From NCBI GenBank assembly GCA_015680685.1, contig MNCI01003851.1, forward strand, positions 378,244-442,243: a stretch of DNA of 64,000 nucleotides, given 5' to 3'. Source of the DNA: Gnetum montanum (Eukaryota; Streptophyta; Gnetopsida; Gnetales; Gnetaceae). Positions within the stretch are counted from its first letter, which is position 1; every line of letters begins with the position of its first letter. The notes beneath the pieces are model-generated. The model did not search any database and was not told the origin of the DNA. It saw only the letters and a program-made list of their open reading frames with translations. This document shows, one piece after another, positions 11,094 to 21,757 of this stretch. Both the position numbers and the translations under genes were made by a program.

Positions 11094-11561
11094 GTGGTCT
11101 CATCTCCTATACATCAAGAGATTCACTTGCCATACAAGAACAATGAAATTATTATTCATGAGAACAATATATTGCTACATATGGTGAACTATGTTAACAC
11201 TGACCAAGGTTTGAAGGTGGAGTTTCAAGAGGAAACTCCCAACACTTAGACAAGGGCTAATAATAAGAATAATGATGATGCTAGCAACATCAACTCTACA
11301 AAATGAAATGGACAATGAAAATGCATTCAACTCACCATGTTAAGCAAGAGATGATGAACATAGAATCATGGACAAGGAACTTTTTTTAATCTATTAAAAG
11401 TTAAACAACAAGTTCATAGTAAATTTCTTATCCCCTCTCTTGTTAAAGATCATTTGTTCACTTTTGTGACATTATATCATGTTTCAATATTGGCTCTAGC
11501 CTTATATGCACTTTTGAGAGCATCCCATACTTGCTATTCAATGTATGGATTGTGGCCCAAT
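11094..11561 (+). other. Sequence after protease relic, no recognised gene
   Basis: Probably decayed element B sequence. No reverse transcriptase motif is seen in any frame. Confidence 0.4.
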
Positions 11562-11689
11562 AAGGCCTAAAACTAGCAACATCATGGTTTGCCAAGGCCT
11601 AAAACTGACAACATTATGTCCTGCCAAGGCCTAGAGCTGGTGAAGTTATGGCCTGCCAAGGCCTAAAATTGGTGAGCATAATGACCTCT
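11562..11689 (+). repeat. 32-bp tandem repeat, 4 units
   Basis: Units start at 11562, 11594, 11626 and 11658 with AAGGCCTAAAACT or a close variant and end in TGCC. A single related unit (AAGGCCTAAAATTGGC) recurs at about 14311, next to the second Tat-like copy. Confidence 0.88.
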
Positions 11690-12390
11690 TCTTTTGGCTC
11701 CTATATCAACATTGTAGCTAATCTACCTAATAGCATCATTTGCGAGTTTTACTTATATGCATAGACCTTTACAATTATCATTACAACATATTTTTATTTA
11801 CCTATTTCATTTTATAGTGTTACAACTACTAATTATGGTTATAAAACCAACACATAGCAGTAGTCACACTATATGATGATAAAACCATATACATACATAA
11901 ATGTCCAACACCATGGTTTCATTATGCAACATACGACAGTGAAAATAATGCATAGTTTTTGTGACTATTCTAGCCAAAGAGAATAGATACAACAATGATG
12001 CAATTGAAAGGACTAGAGATAACTAGGTCATTAGTGACTAAGATAGATCCATAAAAGGGTGAGGTAGACCATTATTAGCATTCTTACCAACTTCATTATT
12101 GTCAACACTAGAGAGACCTATAGATAGGCAAAACATTAAAAATATTAGAGCATAAAACCACTTAACACAAATTAGAACATAAACAACCAAATGAACATTA
12201 ACATCTAACATATTCTATGAATTAAAACACCAAAAGGAATTCATATATGAAACCAAACATACCAAATTCCATGTACCTTGTGCTCCAACTATAAGCCAAA
12301 AGTTCATAACATGCACCTTGCATGTAGACAAGGGGTAGGAGATAAAAGATGCCCAACATTGGTAGCTCTCATTATTATAATTTTAATGTG
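11690..12390. other. AT-rich intergenic sequence
   Basis: I see no open frame of note, no LTR ends and no repeat array here. It may be decayed retroelement sequence. Confidence 0.4.
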
Positions 12391-12405
12391 ATATTACAGG
12401 TGTGA

Positions 12406-12564
12406 ATTGATAACAAAGGAATTGCTTATGAATATGCTCAGAATGGTATATCCCTCATGAAATGCATGGATGTTTAGAACAATCAATTCATTGGTGACAT
12501 TCGAGATGAATTAGGATTTCTCAAGGGATTGATAATATTGAATGTCACCACAAACCCCAATCCA
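12406..12564 (+). pseudogene. LRR receptor-like protein fragment
   Basis: One frame gives NKGIAYEYAQNGISL, then CMDV, an in-frame stop, NNQFIGDI and ELGFLKGLIILNV. This matches the C-terminal region of plant receptor-like proteins, where a hinge before the last LRRs reads roughly KGIEYEY...SIDLSNN.F.G.IP.ELG.LKGL..LNLS. Only about 50 residues can be aligned, without signal peptide, the other LRRs or the membrane segment. A splice-acceptor-like ATTACAGG lies just before. It is a broken exon-sized piece. Whether it was carried by a transposon or is all that remains of a local gene cannot be told. Confidence 0.62.
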
Positions 12565-12855
12565 ATACATTGCAAACACAACCTCACCATTGCATGCCAA
12601 CATCAATTTAATATTAAAAGAAATAGCAATGTTTGCAGCAAGTGCACAATCTTCTTCTACTTCTGTGTTTACTCTAGTCTGAACTAGTTATACCAACCTA
12701 ACTTTATTTCTTTTTACTTAATAATTTACTGTGTTGTCATTACCAAAAGGACCTTTTTAATCCCTACACGGCCTTAAGCACTTCGAGGTTTCATCGTTAA
12801 ATATATATACATATTCTAATTAATACTAAAGTTGATAAACTTTTGTTTTTTCAGC

Positions 12856-12969
12856 ATGGAACAACAAGACGTGACCGAGCAACCCCAGAGCAGCGAGGAT
12901 AAGAATCGCTTGCAGCATCATCGGCGATTCGTGACAGCATGTAGCAGCAACGTCTTTGCTGTACCTTAA
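12856..12969 (+). CDS. Short ORF in a GC-richer island, unrecognised
   Basis: A 37-codon frame (MEQQDVTEQP...) starts right after a splice-acceptor-like run TTTTTTCAGC and ends at TAA 12967. It lies in a GC-richer stretch (about 12850-13215) unlike the AT-rich surroundings. A further open plus-strand stretch at about 13080-13215 reads QEHGTAASKNALMLLVFLE. Together these look like exon-sized pieces of a gene I do not recognise. The start codon is a guess. Confidence 0.3.
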   Translation: MEQQDVTEQPQSSEDKNRLQHHRRFVTACSSNVFAVP

Positions 12970-13241
12970 GTAATTCTCATTCATATATTAGAGGCATATG
13001 ACTATACATCGTAGGCCGGTCGATTCATCAATAATTCGTTTCAGGACAATCGTTGATGAGCCCACTAGTATTAGGTAAGATGGGATCCAGGAACACGGCA
13101 CGGCAGCCTCCAAAAATGCGCTGATGTTGCTGGTGTTCCTGGAACGGGTTGCAGCAGTGTATACGAACCAGCCCTGCCTCATCTACGACGACGACAACAA
13201 CACAGGGCCTCTATAGCTAAAAAACGTACGCTAAAAAAAAA

Positions 13242-13267
13242 AAAAATACGCTGGCCAGCGTATTTTT
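13242..13267. repeat. 26-bp perfect palindrome
   Basis: AAAAATACGCTGG followed by its exact reverse complement CCAGCGTATTTTT. Related words occur on both sides (ACGTACGCTA at 13225, GCTAGCGTATTT at 13272). It could form a hairpin or cruciform. A role is unknown. Confidence 0.9.
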
Positions 13268-14083
13268 CATGGGGCTAGCGTATTTCTTTGAATACAATCT
13301 TTTCTAAACTTGTTTTGATTGAAATGTGACTGTATAGGACATGGTTGTAATCCAAAGTTAATCATGAACTCCCAACCGGTTACTTTGTTAAACTGCAACT
13401 AAAAGATTATGCAAAATAGAAGATTTCAACCTTACTGTTAAAAAGGATGTTGCCTATATGCTCTATTGCAGGAGGGCATACAACATTGGAGATGATTCTA
13501 TAACATGTTTCAATTACTGCCAACATTTTTAAATTAATGAAGTTACCGAGTTCATGCTCATACTCTGCCGAGCTTAATAATATTTTCAGTTTCTGCTTTC
13601 TATATCTTTGGAGTTTCTTGAGGTTTGATGGACATTCAACCATATAGCATTAAATAGAGGCAACGCTCAGCCACAACAAGGATCATCTCCCTTTCTGTAT
13701 TATCAAAAGCTTGGTAAAAAAAAAAAAACAATTGACGAACTACTGCAGGATGCGACAGAAATGACAAAGAGACTTTTGTCACCGACGCTCCCTTCTGCTA
13801 AATGAAATATTTCGAATCATCCAAACCAAGCTCAAAGCAATAGACATTCATGTTTGCACCAAAGAGATAGCAAGGTTTGCTTACATTATTGTATTATACT
13901 AAGTAAAATCAAGAATAGCAAATGAATTAAAACGGAAGAAATAAAAGCAAACAACAATGAACAAGATTTCGAGTAACAGAGTAACGGCAATGGAAATTTG
14001 CTTCCAATCGAATAACAACGTCATTGGCAAACAATTAAGAACTTTTTTGAAAGGAAAGTGTAATTGCTATGTACTAAGCAACA
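13268..14083. other. Mixed sequence with weak coding-like pieces
   Basis: A 78-codon minus-strand frame at 13407-13643 and a short plus-strand stretch at about 13728-13803 (IDELLQDATEMTKRLL) look weakly protein-like, but I recognise neither. An A run lies at about 13717. No LTR structure is visible. Confidence 0.3.
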
Positions 14084-14263
14084 TTAAGATCCTAGCTGAG
14101 AAAAATCCCTGCAACTGTTCCATTTGACTATGGTCACAACAAGCTCCTGCCATTTATCCTCGCTCAGCTGAAGAAGGCTTTCGCAGCTATCAAAATCATC
14201 GGTGTGAGCAGCTAATTCAAGCGGTTTAGCAAAATCATCGATGATATCGACAAGAAGCCGCAT
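14084..14263 (-). CDS. 59-codon exon-like ORF, unrecognised host-type sequence
   Basis: The minus strand encodes MRLLVDIIDDFAKPL, then EDKWQELVVTIVKWN near residues 35-49, and a stop at 14084. Balanced amino-acid content, amphipathic helix character and intact codons unlike the decayed neighbours suggest it comes from a real protein gene, perhaps a C-terminal exon. Upstream on the same strand there is a stop four codons before the ATG and a possible acceptor AG. I do not recognise the family. Confidence 0.4.
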   Translation of the reverse strand: MRLLVDIIDDFAKPLELAAHTDDFDSCESLLQLSEDKWQELVVTIVKWNSCRDFSQLGS

Positions 14264-14387
14264 GCTTTCACCTCATAATGTACTTTGTCTAGCCGAATAG
14301 ACCCCACCATAGTGTGCTAAGGCCTAAAATTGGCAAAATCTCATCAGTTTTTCTTTACATCATTTGGCCCTTTTTGACCACATTTTC

Positions 14388-14449
14388 CATCATTTGGACC
14401 TTGAATGACTTGATTTGGCATCATTTGGACCTTGAATGACTTGATTTGA
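14388..14449 (+). repeat. 31-bp direct duplication
   Basis: CATCATTTGGACCTTGAATG plus 11 more bases is repeated head to tail (14388-14418, 14419-14449) with one change at the end. Looser CATCATTTGG words continue on both sides (14360-14560). Confidence 0.88.
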
Positions 14450-16124
14450 CATCATTTCATGTCATCTGACATCATTAAGGCCTTATTTGACCTTGTTTGA
14501 TACCACTTTATGGGGATTTGACCTTCATTTGACCCTATCTTACATCATTTGGTCCTTGTTAAACCTTGTTGACCTTAACCTACTACTCCTTGTACTCCTC
14601 ATTGACAATGTTTGGACTATGTTTGACCATTAAGTTGATGTGTTTTGATCTAGGTGTGCATTATTATTAGAGTATTTTACATTACTTTGATGTTGTTTAA
14701 TCATTGTATTACATAAATGCCACTTGATGTATGTATGTTGTCATGCAAGATTGAGCTAGGAGGATGAGAAAGCAAATTCAACTAAGCCTTAATTACCATT
14801 GACCTTGAAGCTAGAAGCACTATGAAGGATTCCTTGGTCAAAATTCCCATCTAAACCATGATGGTGAGGAGAAAACAGATGAAACCAACTTCCTCACTAG
14901 AACTTAAGCCTACTCAAAAACCCTTGTGAGGCAACATTAAAACCATCACTTGTCCTTGATTACATCTAACACTTATATGTTTGCTTTTAATGTTGTTTAT
15001 CATTGTTGACAAGTTGAAACAAATGACCAATGTTGATAACTCTGATGATCTACAACAAGAAAGCTTGCATAATCTTTATCTCTCTCTCTATCTCTCTCTA
15101 TTTTGCATAATAAATTAACTACAAACTTTGTAAATTTGATGCACATCACACAAATCTCTGTATGTTGCACAGATAGTGACCTATGGTGGCCTGGTTTGCT
15201 AACCATCTCATGTGGCCCTATGCAATGTTTTGTAACAACATGTTTTCTTTGTTTTGTTTTCTTGTTCTCTTGGAGTTTTGTTTGTAGGATGAAGCCTGAA
15301 GTCATTGCAAGGGTGTAACTCATCGCAGTAGCAAGTTACTACATGACCTTGATGCATAAGATTTGGTGAGCTTGTCCTACCATACCAAGAACGCTTGTCT
15401 TATATCACTTCCGCTGCCCTTGTTAAGCCAAAATCCCCTAACCCGATTACAATTTTCCTTACCCTTAACAATAATGATCACCAATGTTTGATGCTCATGC
15501 ATTATGGACATTTGACATCTTCTTCACCATGCTCCACCATCAAGTTCGTTGGATGTAAAACATCTCATTCAACAAGAAAAATAAATTGAGTTTGGCCTTA
15601 GCAATGAAACGTAATGAAGGTTTTACCTTGTAAAAAAAAAGGGGACGGGGTTGGGGGGATGCGGTGGGAGGATGGGAGAAGAAAATTGGCAAGAATCCAA
15701 GAAACCAATGAATCCCAAAAGATAAATCAATGGCTCCAAACAAACAAAGAGAGGAGCCTAATGGCCAAAGAAGCATTGGAGTAAAGTGTTGGTTCCTGAA
15801 AAATATTACTCAGTGACCAACACTTTGAAGCATAAAGCATAGAGACTACACTGATTAACAAGCATGTCACTTCCATATCATAATCATGATGTCAACATGT
15901 GAAATTCATTAATAATCCCTATGAAAATTTCCTTGTAACCAAATATAGCCTTTTATCCTATATCATATCACCATAACCTCATCTCATCATCATAAGCACT
16001 CTTTGACATGGTTCAACAACTACAAAATCAAGTGTAGAGAGGAAGCATTGGTGATGGACCTACAGTGGTGCTTTGCATTCTTTGTCAATGTCTCTCAAGT
16101 CATACATTAACAAAGAGGGACCAA

Positions 16125-16342
16125 TGAAACATCACTAGGAAAATTTATGTTGCAATGTATTGGCATTGTAACCTTCACCATTAAACTTGAGTTAAGATCT
16201 TATTATAAATGTGAGGTTTGTAGTTCATGGGCTGCAATCTTGCATACTTTAGCTTGTTGAGGCTAAAAAAATGCCTACAAGTTGTTGTTGCCTTACTTCT
16301 CAAGTGGAAAAGCTATATTAAATATATATCTAGGTCAGGGAA
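16125..16342 (+). repeat. Start of LTR of second Tat-like copy
   Basis: It begins TGAAACATCAC after the polypurine tract AAAGAGGGACCAA. The LTR appears to be cut at 16342 by the non-autonomous element that follows; its continuation would start at 21758, though decay makes that part hard to align. Confidence 0.55.
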
Positions 16343-16943
16343 TGTCACATCCCCATTCCCAAATGATGCAATTGCCTAATGAAGATGGTGTCTCTTCATA
16401 ACAAGTGTTATTGTCATCTTAACAAGACCTAAAAGGTTAGTTATGATTAAGACCCATGTTGTAATAATGAACATGTATCTTGAGGTAACCTTTGGGGGTT
16501 TGACTAAAGTCATTTATACCTAGGGTTAGAGGTCATGCTAGCATGGAAAAATGGTAGAGCCAGTACATGCAAGTCAAGGGGTGGTGAAGCTAGTATAGTC
16601 AAGTCATGGGAAGCTGGGTGAAGTGGGATACGAAGTGGACTGGTCACCCCTTCTAGTTGGGTTATACGCCTAACCATGGTGGTAGTGCTGGATTGCCTCT
16701 AAGGGATAGATGCCAAAGGAAGAAAATCCCAAGAAACTCTCTTAGAACATGATCCAGATACACTTTTCCATATCAATAAAGAATTCTTTTCTTTCTTTCT
16801 TTCTGCATTTTTCCTATTATTCCCTTTATACATAATGCTGAATATCACTTATATTTCACATTGGTATATTTTCTTCGTACGCTTAATGTCTAATATATCA
16901 TATATTTGAAATTTTCCATGACATCTGGGGATGGGATGTCACA
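16343..16943 (+). repeat. 5' LTR of the CCR4-carrying element
   Basis: 601 bp, starting TGTCACATCCCC and ending GATGGGATGTCACA. It aligns with 21379-21757 over its first and last parts; the middle (about 16645-16865, with a CTTT-rich run) is absent from the 3' copy. Confidence 0.87.
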
Positions 16944-16945
16944 AT

Positions 16946-16957
16946 TGGTATCAGAGA
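16946..16957 (+). promoter_or_regulatory. Primer-binding site, initiator tRNA-Met type
   Basis: TGGTATCAGAGA begins two bases after the 5' LTR end. It matches the classic plant primer site TGGTATCAGAGC in 11 of 12 positions. Confidence 0.88.
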
Positions 16958-18515
16958 AAACCACATCCCAAGGGTCATTTAGAAACATGGGCTGACTATA
17001 ACATGAATAAAATGATAAACCTTGATGCCACAACCTAGGGAAAGCCATTTATCATCACTAGATGTACCATATATTTCTAGTTCAAGTTAGAAGATACCTT
17101 TCCATTGACTTCACAAACGATGGATCAGGCATCTAGATCCTAGCAACCAACAAAGTTTCTTTCATAGATATCATTAACTGATGAAGATTTAATCACACCT
17201 TATCAAAATTAATGAATTACAAGAGATGTTGGTAAGATAATGATACATCAGTCCAAGTAACTCTTACCCATCTTAATACTATAATTATTAACTGATTAGA
17301 GTTATTGTTGAATTTATTTCAAGAAAATTAGTAACCATGACTTGAATTGCTCTTATTTTCTTGAAATTTACTATCCAAGTAATCTCGAAGATTTCGAGTT
17401 ACCATATGTTAGCCTAGAAATGTCAATCCAAAAAAATAGTCTAGTTTGGTCCTTTTAATTCCTGAAAAATTAAGTTCATCTTTGAACCCTAAGACTATGT
17501 CCAACATGTAGTACTCATTGAGGTGATTCCAACGGTACAAATTTCATCTCAATTGGATTTACGGTTTGGGAGATATACATGCATTAAAATAATATTAAAT
17601 TATTAATTTATTATTAAACAAAAAAAAAGGTCAAAATTTTATGGTTGGGAATCAACTTGGAATCGCCATTTACCCATATCAAACACTTACCCTATCATCA
17701 ACCGAGCCACCACGTCAATCGTCGAGACAAGATGGAATAAAATAATAACAAAAAGTTAAAAGCAAATTAGTGGGAGGTCATGGGTTCAAACCCTAACCCC
17801 CCTAACATTAAAAATCCATTAAATATATATAAATAATTACAATAAAATGTATATTAAAATAAAATAATAAAATAAAAATAAAATATGATAATAAAATATA
17901 ATTAAAAAAATTTTTTGCCTATGGCTAAGCCCATGGCCAAGCCACTAGTAGACCATGGCCAAGCCTTTGGAAGGCCACAATTGCATAGGGCTAGCCCTTG
18001 GGTCAGGCCCAAGGGCCCCCCAAAAAAAAAAGGCCCACATACACAACTGCTCTACCTACACTGCCATCTACTCTACGATCTTCGACGAGGAATCTGCCAC
18101 CTCTAGCGTTGCCTCCATGACTTTTCTAATTGATTGATCAGCACCGCTAGATCTGGTGGTAGCCCCTGCATCATGTAGTCATTGCAGGAGAGTGTGACGC
18201 CGAGCATGCGTGTCACATGTGTCACGTGCTTCCCACATGAATCCTCATGAAAGCTCTACTGGTGCATGCATTTCACGACATTCAGCACTATACCACATAG
18301 CCATGTGCAGGAAATGCACTACCACAATTTTTGCAGCTTTGCCATCATCCACCATCTGTGCCTCTACCGCTATCACTTGCACCTCTGCCATCCATGCCTC
18401 TGTGCTACCCTCTTACATTGTGTTGTGTCGCTTGTGCAACCTTGTGCAACCACATAGCCCTATGCAATCACACCTACCATGTTGCACTACACCCCATCTT
18501 ACCTCTTACACTACC

Positions 18516-18691
18516 CATCATTGCCTCTTGTGCCACGCACCACCACCTTCCATGTCATCCATCACTACCTCCCATGCCACTCATCACTATCTCTCGTGCC
18601 ATCCATCACTGCCTCCCATGCTGCCCATTACTACCTCTCGTGTCACCCATTAGTGCCTCTTATGTCATCCATCAGTGCCTTCAATGTCATC
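18516..18691 (+). repeat. 22-bp minisatellite, 8 units
   Basis: Eight diverged units, each starting CATCA, CACCA or CATTA (for example CATCACTACCTCCCATGCC). Since 22 is not a multiple of three and the plus strand of the unit lacks stops in any phase, all three plus frames stay open here (roughly 18210-18826). Those frames are therefore an artefact, not three genes. Confidence 0.9.
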
Positions 18692-18929
18692 GTGTGGATC
18701 TTGAGATGGCACGTCACTGTGGCCATTACTACCATTCACAACGAAACTACAAATTCTTTGTTTTATGATAGAACATTTTCAATTGTCCATAAACTGATGA
18801 AAAAATTTGAAATTCCTATTAATTAATAGAAAAATCAAATTTTTGTCATTGAACTATAGTTTAAATTAGAAATTGGCAAAAATAGCTTCTAAAATTATAA
18901 TTTTGCACAATGGTAGCAACTAAGATAAA

Positions 18930-18995
18930 AATTCCATAATTAAACATGCTCGCTCTAGAGTAGAACTGGGATGGGTGACATCTCGAGAAGTCTTT
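18930..18995 (+). pseudogene. 5S rRNA-derived sequence (3' half)
   Basis: The stretch TTAAACATGCTCG...GAGTAGAACTGGGATGGGTGACATCTC...GAAGTC follows the 3' half of plant 5S rRNA (TTAAGCGTGCT...GAGTAGTACTAGGATGGGTGACCTCC...GAAGTCC), including the internal control region. The 5' half is not visible. Similar 5S-derived pieces are known in plant retroelement LTRs such as Cassandra. It is too short and altered to be a working 5S gene. Confidence 0.75.
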
Positions 18996-19749
18996 TTTTC
19001 GTGCCAAAGGTTCTAAACTCCAAAAGCCATAACTTTGGATTTCAGAAGCCTTTTTTGATGAATGAAGAGTTGTTTTCTATAGATTTCAACCTTCCAAGCT
19101 CAATGGTGGAGTTATATTCATCCCAAGAAACCCCAAAAATTAGTTTTTACTCCTTGCCCAATATGATGCCTCAAGATCCTCACAATTTTAATTTTAGCTT
19201 CACTCAAATATATGATGTCCATTTTCAACATATGAATAGTCATTCCTAACATTTTTCACCCTTCTAAACTTAATAGTGAGGTCATATTTATCATATGGGA
19301 ATCCTATAATTCAATGATACTATAAATTTAACCTTTTAAGATTTAGGATTTAGTGCACAGCCCTTGCAGATAATCTTAAGATCACTATGGCATGTCATTA
19401 GTTATATTGCCAAAGCTAGTGTCCTCCAGGGGGGTAAAAAGGTCATAAAAAATAATATAGTTAAATATTAATAAAAATCATGTAATGCAATTATATATTA
19501 CTAAAATTAGATAATATAGTTACGTATTATTATATGATGTCATTAAATATTACTAAAATATGATAATATAACTATAAAAATAGATAATATAGTTATTCAG
19601 TTGATGTAGTTAATTATTAGTTGATGTATTAGTTAATGATCAGTATATGTATTAGTTGGAGAATTATTTTAATAAATAGAAAAATATTCAACTGTCAAGA
19701 AAAGGGTATATTAATCCATCCTTCAATCAAAACATAGGGCAAAAACAAC

Positions 19750-20960
19750 ATGAAGACTCAAAATCTCATTTCGACAAGGAGTATGATACTCATGAAGAAG
19801 AATGATCTAGATAAAAATTCAAGAATGAGGATGAAATTTGCAACATACAACATGCTTGCAAGATCCCTAGTGAGTGAGAAACAATATCTACTATGTCCAT
19901 CATGGGCCTTGGATTGGCATGAATATTGATACCCACACATCTTAGCAGAATTACAAGATTTGGATGCTAATGTCTTATTCTTACAAGAAGTCTTACCATG
20001 GGAATTTCTATATCAATTTCATCTAGATTTGGAAAAGATGGGATACAGAGGTATTTACAAGAAAAAAGGTTCTTATGGAAGTTCTTCTTTTGAGCTATAC
20101 AGATTAACATATTGTAGGAATTACAACATAGATGGTTGTATGATATTTTATAAAAAAGCCAAGTTTGAATTGGTACAACGGTTTGAATGAATTTTAGAAA
20201 ATATGATTTTTGAAATTCTAGAACTTCAAGTGATGGGAAAGAAAGAATAGTCAAGATTTTGGAAAAATCACATAGCCCTAGTAGTGATTTTAAAAGTTCA
20301 TCTATCAAGAAGATGTGTATGCAAGGTTAACACACATTTAATTGCCAAACCAACATGTTTAGATGTTAGACTTGTCAAGAAGCATACTTGATTAAGAAAA
20401 TAAAAGAAAGTTTGAAGAAGAAGTTATTCCTAAGTTGTACTAATTCATTTCCACTTATTCTTTGTGGAGACTTCAATGCAAAAGTTAGAATTAGTGTTTA
20501 TCAATTCTTAAAATATGGATCTATAAAGGAATCTTTGGAAGATGAATCTAATTTGAAAATAATGTTTCCATCAATTTAGCATGCAATTCCATTAGCCAAT
20601 GCATATTCTGCTTACTTTAAATCTTCAATACATAAATTAGATTCTAGAATTTAGGAACAAATGATGTTGATGGATAGCACTGATCAAGAACCACAGTTTA
20701 CAAATGACTCTGTAATATTTAATGAAGATGGGTGAACAAAATTCTTCATTAAAAATTTGGATTATATTTGGTATGATGTTCGATTGTTTCAATTTACCAA
20801 GTAACTACAGTTGATTTCTAAAGAACAAGTTGAGAAGAATCAAGACCAAGAATTGCCATCCCAAACAAGACCATCCAATCACCTACCACTTATAATAGAA
20901 TTACAATTACTTCCATCAATTCATAAGGTTGATCAAGATCAAGAAGTATCTTACTCTTAG
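19750..20960 (+). pseudogene. CCR4-type deadenylase (EEP nuclease) retrocopy relic
   Basis: One frame from ATG 19750, with one frameshift at about 20386, follows the EEP nuclease domain of CCR4-type poly(A) deadenylases from end to end. Blocks in order: FATYNMLA (active-site Asn), CPSWALDW, DANVLFLQEV (active-site Glu), DLEKMGYRGIYKK, NIDGCMIFYKKAKFELV, HIALVVILK, KVNTHL, LILCGDFNA (Asp and Asn), then PLANAYSA, FTND, LDYIWYD and SNHLPL, where the family has SDH. About 400 codons are covered, close to a whole catalytic domain, with no intron. At least seven stops interrupt it (first at 19927). The family shortens mRNA poly(A) tails in the CCR4-NOT complex. The leucine-rich-repeat part of plant CCR4a/b is absent. 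It lies in the sense orientation of the LTR element around it. I infer capture of a spliced transcript. Confidence 0.85.
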
Positions 20961-21365
20961 TTTTATTTGATGATCTTATTATTTTATTCATTATCTAATT
21001 TATTTTTCAATTATATTAATAAAATATCTAAGGTAATGCAAGCTGGGAATAAAGAATTTGCCCTACCTTCACTTGGATAACCATATATGAGTTGCACATT
21101 GTGTGACCATGGTTAGAACTAGTGATTGGTAGTTGGTAGATCTTTTATTTAATTTCATATCGTTATCTTAGAAAATGAAGTATTAAGAAATTAGTATTTA
21201 ATTTTCCATATATTTTTCTCACATATATCTTATTTGCAGAATAAACAAGAAAAAACTTCAAGTTCAAAGGAAAAATCAAATTATTAAAGCATAGGATCAT
21301 GAAGGAAAGTATTGAAGCTAGAAAAAGATAGAGCACATGGATTTGTTTGAGGAAAAATGAAACCT

Positions 21366-21378
21366 AAGGAGGGTAGAT
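21366..21378 (+). promoter_or_regulatory. Polypurine tract of the CCR4-carrying element
   Basis: AAGGAGGGTAGAT lies directly before the 3' LTR. The minus-strand chromovirus has the similar AAGGGGGGTAGAT at the same place (42300-42286). Confidence 0.8.
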
Positions 21379-21757
21379 TATCACATCCTCATTGCCAAAT
21401 GATGTGGTTGCCTAATGAAGATAGTGTCTCTTCATAACAAGTGTTATTGCCATCTTAACAAGACCTGAAAGGATAGTTGTGATTAAGACCCATGTTGTAA
21501 TAATAGACGTGTCTCTTGAGGTAACCTTTGGGGGTTTGACTGAAGGCATTTATACCTAGGGTAGAGGTCATGCTAGCATGGGGAATGGTGGAGCTAGTAT
21601 AGGCAAGTCATGGGGTGGCGAAGCTAGTATAAGCAAGTCATAGGAAGTTAGGTGAAGCTGGATAGGAAGTGGACTGACCATATTTTCTTCATACACAAAA
21701 TGTCTAATATATTGTATATTTGATGTTTTCCATGACATTCGGGTACAGGATGTTATA
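21379..21757 (+). repeat. 3' LTR of the CCR4-carrying element, internally deleted
   Basis: 379 bp, start TTATCACATCC and end GGATGTTATA, so both conserved ends have decayed (TG to TT/TA-like, CA to TA). About 220 bp present in the 5' LTR are missing after GAAGTGGACTG. The remainder aligns closely. Confidence 0.83.

Larger units (their letters stand above)
14290..16342 (+). mobile_element. 3' end of a second Tat-like copy
   Basis: The end of this stretch matches the young element: the sequence before the polypurine tract (AAGCATTGGTGATGGA...TTTGCATTCTTTGTC), the tract at 16112-16124 and the LTR start at 16125 (TGAAACATCAC). A TTGTTCTCTTGGAGTTTTG block at 15261 corresponds to 2116-2137 of the young copy. 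Integrase is missing. The copy could be the far end of element B with its pol deleted. The left limit is a guess. Confidence 0.65.
17400..19100 (+). repeat. Segment shared, inverted, with 53.7-55.0 kb
   Basis: Several blocks match the minus strand of about 53700-54980: CAACATGTAG...GTGATTCCAAC near 17510-17540, AGATAAAAATTCC with the 5S-derived stretch at 18923-18995, and CATAACTTTGGATTTC near 19028. The other copy lies inside the chromovirus at 41783-58084, so the family has inserted or been captured more than once. The minisatellite at 18516 is only in this copy. Confidence 0.6.
16343..21757 (+). mobile_element. Non-autonomous LTR element carrying a CCR4-type gene copy
   Basis: A structurally complete LTR element of 5415 bp: 5' LTR, initiator-tRNA-Met primer site, interior, polypurine tract and 3' LTR. 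The flanks are GGGAA on the left and AAGAA on the right, a 5-bp target duplication with two G-to-A changes. The interior of about 4.4 kb has no gag, protease, reverse transcriptase or integrase motif in any frame. It carries instead a 22-bp minisatellite, a 5S-derived stretch and the CCR4-type relic. It must have moved using proteins from another element. LTR ends TGTCACATCCCC...GGGATGTCACA and the primer resemble chromovirus-type LTRs, so a chromovirus helper is plausible. Confidence 0.82.

Noticed and set aside
13242-13285. Helitron 3' end
   Set aside because: Hairpin followed by CTAG is suggestive, but arms are AT-rich, spacing is short, the next base is C and no matching 5' TC end was found.
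18210-18826. Three overlapping plus-strand ORFs (115-147 codons)
   Set aside because: Created by the 22-bp minisatellite and CA/CT-rich flanks; no domain is present.
18930-18995. Functional 5S rRNA gene
   Set aside because: Only the 3' half is present, with many changes and no 5' half.
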